From CAWEWH01 sp963812775 (GTDB taxonomy: Bacteria > Pseudomonadota > Alphaproteobacteria > Rhizobiales > Beijerinckiaceae), in contig CAWEWH010000008.1 in the NCBI GenBank assembly GCA_963812775.1, forward strand, positions 387,859 to 451,858: a stretch of DNA of 64,000 bases, read 5' to 3'. Made by a program: the position numbers and the translations under genes. The notes beneath the pieces were generated by a model. The model did no database searches. It saw nothing but the letters and a program-made list of their open reading frames with translations, and was not told the DNA's origin. Positions 35,329 through 45,352 of the stretch are shown here, one piece after another; the stretch's first letter is position 1; the number at the start of each line of letters is the position of its first letter.

Positions 35329-38300
35329 TCAGACTAGATCGCCGTGTGCTGGTAAAAATATGCCGATGCGCGGCTCGTCTAGCAATAGCGGTTGCAAGCT
35401 TGGCTCTGCTGTCGCGTGGAGGCTTTCTGGATCGCTGAAGGTGACGAGGGCCACAGGTTCTGCGGCAATGTAAAGCGGTTCCTCCGAGAGCGGGCTTGCA
35501 GGGTAGTCCACACCTGGGTCAGCGTGCATTGCATCCGGGCGGAAAAAGATGCCGTCAGATCCTAGAGGCACGAACGCGACGGGCCCGCCGCGCGCGACTG
35601 TCAATGCTGGATCCTGAATCGCAAGGGCCGCATTCGCCCACAGATCGGTCGGAATAATTGCGTCAGCGCCGTTTCCAAGAAACACCGGTAACTCGTCGAG
35701 ACGCAACGCTCCGTCGTCAGAAATATCACCGGGCGAAACTGACGGGAGTTCAAGATTGTCAAAGACGTGCTGGTCCTGCGAGTCACTTACACTGTCCCCT
35801 GGGAAAGATTCGGCGACGTTGTAAGGGGGGAACTCCGAGGAAGGGCTCGCAGAGGGGTCCACAACTAGGTCAGTATTCATCAACCGTGCGACGCCTTCGG
35901 CGGACAACGTTGGAGCAACGACGATGCTATCGGATTCCATCGGTACGGACACGATGTGCCCGTCCCGAGCCACTGATAGTGCTTCATCTTGAATCCACGA
36001 GGTCGCACCACTTATCGGGTCAATCGAAACAACTGCCTCGGTGGTGCTTCCAAGAAAAATCGGTATCTCGTCGAGATGCAACTCTCGCTCGCCAGAATGG
36101 TCCTCGGGCCAAGTTGATGGGTTGCCGAGATTGATGGTTTGGTCGGAGAAGCGCAGGTTCTCGATGTTGCGCAACGTGTCGGTGCCGTCGCGATTGGCCG
36201 TGAGGTCGATGACAGTGACGGTTCCGGTGGCGTTATCGAGGACAATGTCATACTGGGCCCGGCTGCCGACGAAGTAGGCCGTGTCGGTGCCGGTGCCACC
36301 ATCGAGATTGTCGTTGCCGCCACTGCCCTTGAGCAGATCGTTGCCGCCAAGTCCGTTCAGGGTGTCGGCATTCGCTCCACCAACCAGAGACGTCGTTGCC
36401 GGCCGTGGGGGACACGCCCGAACCCTGGCCTTGTGTGGGACTCTCTGCTGTGACGTGTCCGTTGTTTAGATTGGTCGTTGTGAAGTGATTGCCGTTGCCG
36501 GACGTGTCGGTGCCTAGGGCACCTGACGCGAAGGTGAGATGATAACCCTGCGCTCCGTAGCTGCCCGCATAGGCCGTCGGCAGCCATTGGCCGCTACTGT
36601 TGCTACCCAGCGCTGTGGCATTGACGGCTTGGCCGTCAATGAACTGCACGTCCGCCAGATTGCCGTTGAGGTAGTTGGGCGAGCCGTTGCCGGCCTCGAA
36701 GCCAAGATACCGGCCGGCACCGCTGTTGACCGTGCCGTTGCTGTTCTGTGCCGGATTGATCTCGGTCGATAGCGACGTGACCTGCTGGCCATTGACGAAC
36801 AGCTTGACGCGGTCCCCCGCTGCTGCCTGCGTCGTGTCGTAGGCCAACACCACGTGGTACCAGCTCGAGGTCGAGGCGAACGACTGGCTCGACTTCTCGT
36901 AGGCGCCATAGCTGCCAGTCGCTGCGTTGTAGTCGTAGAACTCCAGCTGATTGCTGCCATTGAACCGCAAGCTCGCTAGCCTCAAGCTGGAGCCGCTCCC
37001 CGATGTCTCGGTGAACAGGTCCATCGGTGAGCCGCCGGCTGCATCGAGCTTGACCCAGCCGCTCCACGTCCAGGTCTTCTGATTGCCCGCCGGACCCGTG
37101 TCGGACAGATACGTCTGTTGCCCGGGGGTCAGCTGCAGCGATTGCGGCACCTGATAGCCGCCTTCACCGACCCCAACCGTCACGGTATTGGTGTGCGAGA
37201 GCCCGAAGCTGTCAGTGACCCGGAACTGGAAGCTGTCACTGCCGTTGTAGCCGGCGCTCGGCGTGTACGTGAAGGTGCCATCCGGGTTGATCGCGGCAGT
37301 GCCGTGTGCAGCCTGCCCAGCCAACGCGAAGCTCAGCGCCCCTTGCCCTCCCGTTGCCGTAAGCTGCCACAGCGGCGTTCCCTGACCGACAGGTGTCTGA
37401 ACAGAACTCGCCATCGCCTGCGGCCAAGTTGATGGGTTGCCGAGATTGATGGTTTGGTCGGAGAAGCGCAGGTTCTCGATGTTGCGCAACGTGTCGGTGC
37501 CGTCGCGATTGGCCGTGAGGTCGATGACAGTGACGGTTCCGGTGGCGTTATCGAGGACAATGTCATACTGGGCCCGGCTGCCGACGAAGTAGGCCGTGTC
37601 GGTGCCGGTGCCACCATCGAGATTGTCGTTGCCGCCACTGCCCTTGAGCAGATCGTTGCCGCCAAGTCCGTTCAGGGTGTCGGCATTCGCTCCACCAACC
37701 AAGACGTTGTTGCCGGCCGTGGGGGACACGCCCGAACCCTGGCCTTGTGTGGGACTCTCTGCTGTGACGTGTCCGTTGTTTAGATTGGTCGTTGTGAAGT
37801 GATTGCCGTTGCCGGACGTGTCGGTGCCTAGGGCACCTGACGCGAAGGTGAGATGATAACCCTGCGCTCCGTAGCTGCCCGCATAGGCCGTCGGCAGCCA
37901 TTGGCCGCTACTGTTGCTACCCAGCGCTGTGGCATTGACGGCTTGGCCGTCAATGAACTGCACGTCCGCCAGATTGCCGTTGAGGTAGTTGGGCGAGCCG
38001 TTGCCGGCCTCGAAGCCAAGATACCGGCCGGCACCGCTGTTGACCGTGCCGTTGCTGTTCTGTGCCGGATTGATCTCGGTCGATAGCGACGTGACCTGCT
38101 GGCCATTGACGAACAGCTTGACGCGGTCCCCCGCTGCTGCCTGCGTCGTGTCGTAGGCCAACACCACGTGGTACCAGCTCGAGGTCGAGGCGAACGACTG
38201 GCTCGACTTCTCGTAGGCGCCATAGCTGCCAGTCGCTGCGTTGTAGTCGTAGAACTCCAGCTGATTGCTGCCATTGAACCGCAAGCTCGCTAGCCTCAAG

Positions 38301-41300
38301 CTGGAGCCGCTCCCCGATGTCTCGGTGAACAGGTCCATCGGTGAGCCGCCGGCTGCATCGAGCTTGACCCAGCCGCTCCACGTCCAGGTCTTCTGATTGC
38401 CCGCCGGACCCGTGTCGGACAGATACGTCTGTTGCCCGGGGGTCAGCTGCAGCGATTGCGGCACCTGATAGCCGCCTTCACCGACCCCAACCGTCACGGT
38501 ATTGGTGTGCGAGAGCCCGAAGCTGTCAGTGACCCGGAACTGGAAGCTGTCACTGCCGTTGTAGCCGGCGCTCGGCGTGTACGTGAAGGTGCCATCCGGG
38601 TTGATCGCGGCAGTGCCGTGTGCAGCCTGCCCAGCCAACGCGAAGCTCAGCGCCCCTTGCCCTCCCGTTGCCGTAAGCTGCCACAGCGGCGTTCCCTGAC
38701 CGACAGGTGTCTGAACAGAACTCGCCATCGCCTGCGGCCAAGTTGATGGGTTGCCGAGATTGATGGTTTGGTCGGAGAAGCGCAGGTTCTCGATGTTGCG
38801 CAACGTGTCGGTGCCGTCGCGATTGGCCGTGAGGTCGATGACAGTGACGGTTCCGGTGGCGTTATCGAGGACAATGTCATACTGGGCCCGGCTGCCGACG
38901 AAGTAGGCCGTGTCGGTGCCGGTGCCACCATCGAGATTGTCGTTGCCGCCACTGCCCTTGAGCAGATCGTTGCCGCCAAGTCCGTTCAGGGTGTCGGCAT
39001 TCGCTCCACCAACCAAGACGTTGTTGCCGGCCGTGGGGGACACGCCCGAACCCTGGCCTTGTGTGGGACTCTCTGCTGTGACGTGTCCGTTGTTTAGATT
39101 GGTCGTTGTGAAGTGATTGCCGTTGCCGGACGTGTCGGTGCCTAGGGCACCTGACGCGAAGGTGAGATGATAACCCTGCGCTCCGTAGCTGCCCGCATAG
39201 GCCGTCGGCAGCCATTGGCCGCTACTGTTGCTACCCAGCGCTGTGGCATTGACGGCTTGGCCGTCAATGAACTGCACGTCCGCCAGATTGCCGTTGAGGT
39301 AGTTGGGCGAGCCGTTGCCGGCCTCGAAGCCAAGATACCGGCCGGCACCGCTGTTGACCGTGCCGTTGCTGTTCTGTGCCGGATTGATCTCGGTCGATAG
39401 CGACGTGACCTGCTGGCCATTGACGAACAGCTTGACGCGGTCCCCCGCTGCTGCCTGCGTCGTGTCGTAGGCCAACACCACGTGGTACCAGCTCGAGGTC
39501 GAGGCGAACGACTGGCTCGACTTCTCGTAGGCGCCATAGCTGCCAGTCGCTGCGTTGTAGTCGTAGAACTCCAGCTGATTGCTGCCATTGAACCGCAAGC
39601 TCGCTAGCCTCAAGCTGGAGCCGCTCCCCGATGTCTCGGTGAACAGGTCCATCGGTGAGCCGCCGGCTGCATCGAGCTTGACCCAGCCGCTCCACGTCCA
39701 GGTCTTCTGATTGCCCGCCGGACCCGTGTCGGACAGATACGTCTGTTGCCCGGGGGTCAGCTGCAGCGATTGCGGCACCTGATAGCCGCCACCCTCGCCG
39801 ACTTGGACGCCAATTGTAGCGGTCGATGTTGCGCCAAACGCATCTGTAACCCGAAACTGGAAGCTGTCGCTGCCGTTGTAGCCAGCGCTCGGCGTGTACG
39901 TGAAGGTGCCATCCGGGTTGATCGCGGCAGTGCCGTGTGCAGCCTGCCCAGCCAACGCGAAGCTCAGCGCCCCTTGCCCTCCCGATGCCGTAAGCTGCCA
40001 CAGCGGCGTTCCCTGACCGGCAGGTGTCTGAACAGAACTCGGTATTGCTTGTGGGGGGTTGATAAAAACATCGATTGACACCGTCTGGTCGAAGAACCGA
40101 ACAAACTCAACATTGCGCAGAGTATCGGAACCATCCCGATTGTTAATAGTATCTATCACAGTCAGGGTTGCGGTGGATTGATTGTATTGGAAAACGTATT
40201 GGCCGAACGAACCCGTGAAGTTAACGGTGTCGCTATTGGCGCCTCCGTCGATTGCATCATTGGCGGCACCCCCGGTCAGGGTATCATTACCCTCAAGCCC
40301 GTTGAGGCTGTCACTGCCGCCGTTGCCGGTCAGCAAATTGGCCGCTGTGTTGCCGGTGAGCGTGTCGTTGCCGGTACCCCCAATGGCGTTTTCGACGAGC
40401 GAGGCAGTGTTGTTGTTGTAGAGCAGCGCGTTGGCAATATTGCCAGCAGCCATGTGCGCGCCAGCGCCGTCCGGTCCGTTTCGCCCAAGATCCGCCCGCT
40501 GCGCACTCGAAGCCGTCGTCCAGGCGCCTGGCCTAAGGTCGACGATCAGATTGGTCGTATAGTTGGAGAAGTCGTAGGTATCGTTTCCGCCGCCATCCCA
40601 TACGGTCAAAAAGATGCGGTTGCCGCCCGGCGCCCCTTGCCCAGCGCCATTGATGAACATTTCCCCCGTAGTCGGGCTCCAGGTATAGATCGTGTTGCCG
40701 CTGTTGGTGTTGTAATTGGCGCCGTAGAGATACTGGATTGCCGCGATGTCGTCCTGCATCAACGACTGCGGCGCACCCCATGTCTCATACGTGTAGCCAT
40801 TTAGTGGAGCCCCAGCATAGCTCCTGTAGGTCATCACCGAATACTCAAGCGAATCGTGCTGAGCTGGTAACGCCCCGTACGGGTTGCCTGCGTCGTGCCC
40901 GTGCATGAGGCCGAGCGCATGCCCGATCTCATGCAAGAATGTGTGTGCAGCGTAGTTGCCCTTTAGCGGGCTGTTGTAGGTCCCCTGATGGTACCAGGAG
41001 TTGCCGCCCCAAGGACCTGTCGACGGCAAATAGGCCCAAGCCGTGGACGGAACGTTGCTTTGGGCGAAACGCAAGTCGGCATGCTGAGTTGATGATTCGG
41101 TGCGCTGATTGAATGATAGGTTCGACACCGCTGCGTACTGGGCCAGAGCGGCGAGCACAAAGCTTTGCTGGGCTGCGTTAAGCGGTGCAAAACTGCCTGT
41201 TTCGTTGCTCGGAGCGCCGTTCGATTCATAGAAGGAGGCGCTCGTTGGAAAGCTAAAGCTGAGGTTGAGGACGGCCCACTTTACGTTAAAGAGGACGCCG

Positions 41301-41347
41301 TCGATGTCCTGGTTGCCGCTGGGGCCAACGGATGTCGTAGCGGGCAT
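35329..41347 (-). CDS. Giant serralysin-like (M10) metalloprotease with triplicated cadherin-LamG-RTX modules, frameshifted
   Basis: Start: the ATG giving MPATTSVGPSGN; a TTG six codons upstream is possible. N-terminal catalytic domain with the zinc motif HEIGHALGLMH at residues 139-149 and the Met-turn in SVMTYRSYAG. Then hemolysin-type Ca repeats (GGTGNDTLTGNTAANLLTGN), followed by three modules of about 438 residues, each a cadherin-like domain (NPDGTFTYTPSAGYNGSDSF), a LamG-like domain (TWTWSGWVKLDAAGG) and a Ca-binding glycine-rich block. Without signal peptide, so type I secretion is likely. A one-base insertion near 36381-36392 breaks the last module; after repair the protein is about 2,005 residues and ends in an unrecognised duplicated module. 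Confidence 0.88.
36111..40053 (-). repeat. Three tandem, nearly identical 1,314-bp modules inside the protease gene
   Basis: The same 24-base landmark recurs at 36111, 37426 and 38740, giving periods of 1,315 and 1,314 bp (438 codons). The second and third copies in coordinate order look base-identical over more than 1 kb; the copy with the 1,315-bp period carries the extra base that breaks the reading frame. The N-terminal-most copy diverges at its upstream edge (39788-39860). Such identity suggests recent amplification or ongoing gene conversion, and it also makes the region prone to misassembly. Confidence 0.93.
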
Positions 41348-41659
41348 AGTGGAAACCCCCAGCAAGCTTGGTCTTGAGTTCCGGGCTCCAAGGCAGGGTC
41401 CGCCAAGTTCGCGACCCGTCTCCGCCCAGCTCAGTATTCCTAAGCAAAAGCATCAAACGCGTTAAGAAAACGGGACAAACTGCACGACTTTCTCAGCCTA
41501 GGCAGTGTCCCCCGGAGTACCCCAAATTGTCCTTTCGCGCCAGCCCCAGATTAAGGTAAGCCGTTGATCTTGTAGCATTCCTCGAATTTCAGATACTTAG
41601 TTTTCGGTCTCGTCTCTTGCCTAGATTCCGACCGCACGGCTTGCTCGCGATCGGCGCGA
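41348..41659. other. Intergenic region upstream of the protease and downstream of the HNH gene
   Basis: About 310 bp without a credible gene. A G-rich stretch (GGGGG) lies 8-12 bases upstream of the protease start on the minus strand and can serve as its ribosome binding site. I see no clear -35/-10 pair and no terminator. The remainder is AT-richer than the polysaccharide cluster, marking the change to acquired DNA. Confidence 0.4.
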
Positions 41660-42001
41660 CTACCTGAAGCTCCGTCGCCGCCATGGCCCATCTTTTCGTA
41701 CCTCGCCAGCGAGCCGCTTTGCCTTAGCAATTAGCTTCTGGTCCAGCGCGGTCTTTGATGCATTGCAAGCCAAGCAGAGCGGCTGGAGATTCTTGGCGTC
41801 GTCCTTCCCGCCAAGCTCCAGCGCAATGAGGTGGTCGTAGACGTATTGGGCCCGGCAGATGAGCAGGGCATTGCAGCTTGCACACCACACGAACCGGCGT
41901 AGCAACTCGAGCTCTCGTTGAGCACCGATCGGCTGCCTTTCCGCGATCTGAACCTTTTCCTGCGATGCGATGGGCAGGCGATATGCCTTTGGCTTGATCA
42001 T
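41660..42001 (-). CDS. HNH endonuclease family protein
   Basis: A 113-residue nuclease. The ββα-metal fold is marked by CASCNALL, YDHLIALELGGKDDAKNLQ and PLCLACNASKT: two Cys pairs hold a structural zinc and the DH...N...H-like residues form the active site. The start is the ATG behind a strong GGGGGA site on the minus strand, giving MIKPKAYRLP. It begins two bases before the ERF gene ends, so it is co-transcribed. Small stand-alone HNH proteins of this type are common in phages near recombination genes. Confidence 0.82.
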   Translation of the reverse strand: MIKPKAYRLPIASQEKVQIAERQPIGAQRELELLRRFVWCASCNALLICRAQYVYDHLIALELGGKDDAKNLQPLCLACNASKTALDQKLIAKAKRLAGEVRKDGPWRRRSFR

Positions 42002-42002
42002 T

Positions 42003-42674
42003 TTAGTCCCCCTTCGCCGCATGAGGGGCGACTGCGTTGAGCGACACTGTCGCGGTGGTCACGCCTTTGCTGGTGGCACCCTTTCGCTGCGGCGGTATGG
42101 CGAGGGGTGGCTTCGAAACGATGGGCGGAAGTGCATTTTGGCCAACTCTCGGGCGAACCAGGGGTCGACTTCGGACAAGATGCTCTCCTCTGGCGCTTTT
42201 CGATCCGCGCGCGGCAATATCGCGCTCTCGTTCGTTCGTTGTGCCGGCTCCGTCGTTATCCTCGTCGGCCGCAACCCCGAGCAAGGCACATAAGGCGTAC
42301 CGTTTCGCATAAGTGAGGGCGCTCCCCATCCGTTGATGGTCAACGTGGACCGCACATACCGGGTATTCGCATTCGACCCACTGGCCAGAGGAATGCATCA
42401 ACCTGGTGCGGACGAAGATATGCCCCCCCTCGACGAACGTAGGTTGAAGAACAGCGAGCTTGTTTTTCGAAAGCACGGGGAGGACCCCCTTCAGCACATT
42501 CGCGAGGTCGGCGTATTTGTACGCTCGCGAACCATTTCCGCGACTTGGTACCGCGTCGGGAAGATGTCCGGTCCGATTCTTTTCGATGATCGGAAACTCG
42601 CCTTGGGCGGCAGCCAACGCCGCCGCAAGTTCATTGACCGCGTCAGAGGCGGCAACAGAGGAAGTGTGCGTCAC
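42003..42674 (-). CDS. ERF-family single-strand annealing recombinase
   Basis: Phage-type recombination protein that anneals complementary single strands. Family marks: AYKYADLANVLKGVLPVLSK, LAVLQPTFVEGG and the strongly conserved MGSALTYAKRYALCALLGV with AADEDNDG after it. The C-terminal 70 residues are low-complexity and basic/proline-rich, as usual. 223 residues. It overlaps the upstream nuclease gene by four bases (ATGA on the minus strand), so exonuclease and annealer are paired as in Red-like systems. Confidence 0.88.
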   Translation of the reverse strand: MTHTSSVAASDAVNELAAALAAAQGEFPIIEKNRTGHLPDAVPSRGNGSRAYKYADLANVLKGVLPVLSKNKLAVLQPTFVEGGHIFVRTRLMHSSGQWVECEYPVCAVHVDHQRMGSALTYAKRYALCALLGVAADEDNDGAGTTNERERDIAARGSKSARGEHLVRSRPLVRPRVGQNALPPIVSKPPLAIPPQRKGATSKGVTTATVSLNAVAPHAAKGD

Positions 42675-43319
42675 GCTGCCCTCCTTCGAAGCGCCTTATC
42701 CAAATCAAACAGCTGCCGCATCATCTTGAAGGCGTCCCACGCCTCGTCGAGGTTAGGATAGAAGTGATGTGAGAAGTCGCCGTTCTCCTTGGAGAACCGA
42801 CACAGATGAAAGCCTCCACTGATCGGATGGTCTGGATAGTTCTCCTCCCATAGAGCGCGATAGGCCGCGAGTTGAACGAGATAGTCTGAATAGATCGCGT
42901 TGGAGGTCTTCCAGTCGATGAGAACAAGGCTCCCTTCGAATGAGCCGATCGCGTCCAACGTCCCTCCGAACTCGAACTCCGTGCTCACAAGGGAAACCTC
43001 GCAGTGCAGAAACTCGATTCGAGTCGATTCGTTCCCAAGCGAGGTAGGCGTCAAAACCGGCGCGGGCCTTTGCGATCAGCTCCTGATCAACCGGCAGCTG
43101 CGGCTTCCAAGGTTGCGCGCGAAGGCGTGCCTCCACCATTTGGTGGGCAATCGTCCCGGCTGCCGCGGCCTGCCTTCGACTTTCACGATAGTCCCGACCT
43201 TCTATCCCCTCATTCCAGGCCCAGTGGATCAAAGCGCCGGAGTCCTTGAAACGGGAAAGCACCGTGGTCACAGACGGTAGGCGCTTGCCTGCCTTGCTTC
43301 GATAGATGCGTGCGGCCAT
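42671..43319 (-). CDS. PD-(D/E)XK exonuclease-like protein (phage recombination partner), frameshifted
   Basis: Nuclease with the fold order IYRSKAGKRLPSVTTVLSRF, AGTIAHQMVEA (motif with His/Glu), FEFGGTLDAIG (Asp of the PD motif) and LVLIDWKTSNAIYSDYLVQL (D-x-K motif and following QxxxY helix), as in RecB-like and Cas4-like nucleases. First frame to AWERIDS, then the next frame from STRIEFLHCEVSL; one additional base near 43025-43035 explains it. Repaired length about 215. It forms an operon with the ERF and HNH genes and faces the HTH regulator across an operator-like region. Confidence 0.82.
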
Positions 43320-43331
43320 GTCAACCTCTCA

Positions 43332-43365
43332 TGTCTAAAAACGATGTATATGTCTATTTTAGACA
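43332..43365. promoter_or_regulatory. Operator-like inverted repeat between divergent recombination operon and HTH regulator
   Basis: TGTCTAAAA at 43332-43340 is repeated exactly in reverse complement as TTTTAGACA at 43357-43365, with 16 bp between; a further TGTCTA lies at 43351-43356 adjoining the right arm. It is the only AT-rich stretch in the 85-bp divergent gap and lies 13 bp from the minus-strand start. This is the expected place for binding by the adjacent XRE-type protein (inference). Confidence 0.6.
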
Positions 43366-43404
43366 GATAGCATTGTCAATCGAATTTCGATATTTTCGCT
43401 TTGA

Positions 43405-43665
43405 ATGGGGACCAGCGTGATCTCACCAGCGCAATGCAGGGCCGCGCGAGCTATGTTGGACTGGAGCCAACAGGAGCTCGCGGAAAGAGCTGGCGTAGGC
43501 GTTGTTACCGTTCGTCAGCTCGAGACCGCAGCCCACGAGCCGCGCAGATCGACATTGGAGGTTGTTCGCCGCTGCTTAGAGTCTGCGGGAGTGGAGTTCA
43601 TCGCCGAGAACGGCGGTGGCCCCGGTGTTCGTCTGAGAAAGCGACCGCGGGCGAGCAATAGGTAG
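43405..43665 (+). CDS. XRE-family helix-turn-helix transcriptional regulator
   Basis: An 86-residue single-domain DNA-binding protein. QCRAARAMLDWSQQELAERA followed by GVGVVTVRQLETAAHEPR is the HTH-3/Xre helix pair, and ESAGVEFIAENGGGPGVRL is the short C-terminal beta strand typical of small rhizobial members. Divergent from the phage-type recombination operon and separated by a perfect inverted repeat, so it probably controls both transcripts. Confidence 0.85.
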   Translation: MGTSVISPAQCRAARAMLDWSQQELAERAGVGVVTVRQLETAAHEPRRSTLEVVRRCLESAGVEFIAENGGGPGVRLRKRPRASNR

Positions 43666-43702
43666 TCACTACGCCTTCGTGGAACACGATGCCGAGGTGT
43701 TC

Positions 43703-44624
43703 ATGGCGCTCGAGGTCACCGTCATCATTCCTACCTACGCGCGGCCGCAAAAGACGAGGCGGGCTATCCGCTCGGTCCTGCGTCAGGCTGAGGTGGCTGC
43801 CGAGGTAGTCGTTGTGGACGACGCCTCGCCGCAGCCGTTTGTCCTGCCTGAGGATTTGAGGGATCGCGTCCGACTCGTAAGGCTAGACGCGAACATCGGG
43901 CCAGCTGGGGCACGTAATGCGGGCGTGTCGGCTGCCTCGGCCGCATTCCTGGGATTCCTAAACTTCGGACGACTTTTACCTCCCTAACACGTTAGCAGGC
44001 CGTCTTAAGATTCTGCGTGAGCGAACAGAGAATTCGATTCCGACACTTCTTGCGAGCACGGTGTGGCGGTGGACGCCGGGGAGGGCGGTGCAGGAGTTCC
44101 GACCGCTCGAAACGAACCGGCTTGGAGATTTTGCGGGCGGTTGCTGGTACTTCCCCGGTTCAACCAGCCTTATGTCGCGAGGCACGTGGGAGGCCGTTGG
44201 TGCTCTTGATGCAAGAGTTCGCCGCCTCGAAGATCTCGATTGGGGCGTGCGCCTCGGCCTCGCGGGGGGAAGACTAAGTGTTACGGATCAGCCGGCCGCA
44301 GTTATAGAGCGCTCTTCGCCAGCGCCTCTCGCGACCGTCACCGCCGCAACCGATGTCTTGCTAAGGCTCTACGGAAAGGGCGGCCAACACCGCCTGGGCA
44401 AGCCCGAATTGTCCCGATTGCTGGCCTATCTTGAGCTTGAGAAAGCGCGATCAGCGCTTTCCGAAGGCCGCTTTGCCACGTTTGCGACTAGCATGCTGCG
44501 TTCCCTTGCGCACCAACCGCGCATCACTTTGCACCAACGCCAATGGTGGGTCTCGCGGAAAGGAACCGCCTCGGAGCTTGCCGCGATCGAAGACTTTGCG
44601 GAATCACTTCAGCGAACAGATTGA
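43703..44624 (+). CDS. GT2 family glycosyltransferase, frameshifted
   Basis: VTVIIPTYARPQKTRRAIRS, VVVDDASPQP and LDANIGPAGARNAGVSAA are the standard GT-A opening. The DxD motif is hidden by the frame break: the first frame reads FLNFGRLLPP and stops, while deleting one T near 43968 gives FLNSDDFYLPNTLAGRLKIL and continues with GCWYFPGSTSLMSR and EDLDWGVRLGLAG. Repaired length about 306. I prefer the ATG eight codons after the GTG. It stands outside the main cluster and next to phage-type genes, so it may be an acquired accessory transferase. Confidence 0.78.
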
Positions 44625-44771
44625 ATGAAGAATTCCCTCCGCCTCGAACGCTTCCACGGCTGAAGCAACGATGTGGAGCTGTCGATAGACGCACAAGACA
44701 TCTTGAATTGACCCTTCCCACCGCTGCGCCGATCATATGTCCAGCTGAAAAAAAGCAGATGCGAGGCGTCC

Positions 44772-45203
44772 ATGAAGTTGTTCATCGCTGGAACCTTAGC
44801 AACGGTCCTCCTACTCGCTGGCTGCGATTATTCGCCGGGGCCTGCCGGTCCTCAAGGACCTCCCGGTCCTCAAGGGCCGATTGGGCCGCAAGGGTCTCAG
44901 GGATCTCAAGGGCCGCAGGGCTCACAAGGGCCGCAAGGCCCGAAAGGAGACAGGGGCGAGCCCGGAACGGCAGGAGGGGGAGGACTCCGGCTGGTCAAAC
45001 AAGAGAACTGTGGAGATCAATGCCGCGCCAGCTGCGATAAGGGAGAACTGACTGTGAGCGCGTATTGCTACGCTTCACGAGGAAGCAGTGTGGCCGCGAG
45101 CACCGTCACGTACCAAGTTCTCGGCGACGCTAGCGGGGAACTGCAGGCAACGTGTAGTGATGCTACCGCAGGCAACGTCGCCGTGTTGTGCGCAAAGCAA
45201 TGA
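44772..45203 (+). CDS. Collagen-like lipoprotein
   Basis: Signal peptide II: MKLFIAGTLATVLLLAGC with the lipobox LLAGC and lipidated Cys18. Residues 23-67 form 15 uninterrupted G-x-y triplets, rich in Pro and Gln (for example GPQGPP), which would assemble a collagen triple helix. The C-terminal 75 residues contain five Cys and no recognised domain. It would be anchored in the outer or inner membrane and stick out as a short rod, possibly as an adhesin. The DNA under the triplets is repetitive, so length variation by slippage is likely. Confidence 0.88.
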   Translation: MKLFIAGTLATVLLLAGCDYSPGPAGPQGPPGPQGPIGPQGSQGSQGPQGSQGPQGPKGDRGEPGTAGGGGLRLVKQENCGDQCRASCDKGELTVSAYCYASRGSSVAASTVTYQVLGDASGELQATCSDATAGNVAVLCAKQ

Positions 45204-45352
45204 GGAAGTAACACCGGACGTATGTGACGTCGCGCGCTGCGGCGGAGCCGCTGTCTCTCAGGAGGCCGCGGCTCTTTGTTGCAGGAAAGGGGTCGAGGCG
45301 GGGCAGACAACAGGAGATCTCGGATCGTCGCGGGCTTAGACTCCCGTGCCGT

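Noticed and set aside
36111..40053. Possible transposon or composite element from the 1.3-kb repeats
   Set aside because: The repeats are in phase with the protein modules, carry no transposase and no terminal inverted repeats.
41660..44624. Complete prophage
   Set aside because: Only recombination, nuclease and regulator genes are present; no integrase, terminase, capsid, tail or lysis genes and no tRNA attachment site were seen.
44840..44990. Short repeats suggestive of a CRISPR-like or satellite array
   Set aside because: The repeats are the codons of the collagen GXY triplets (9-18 bp), without unique spacers.
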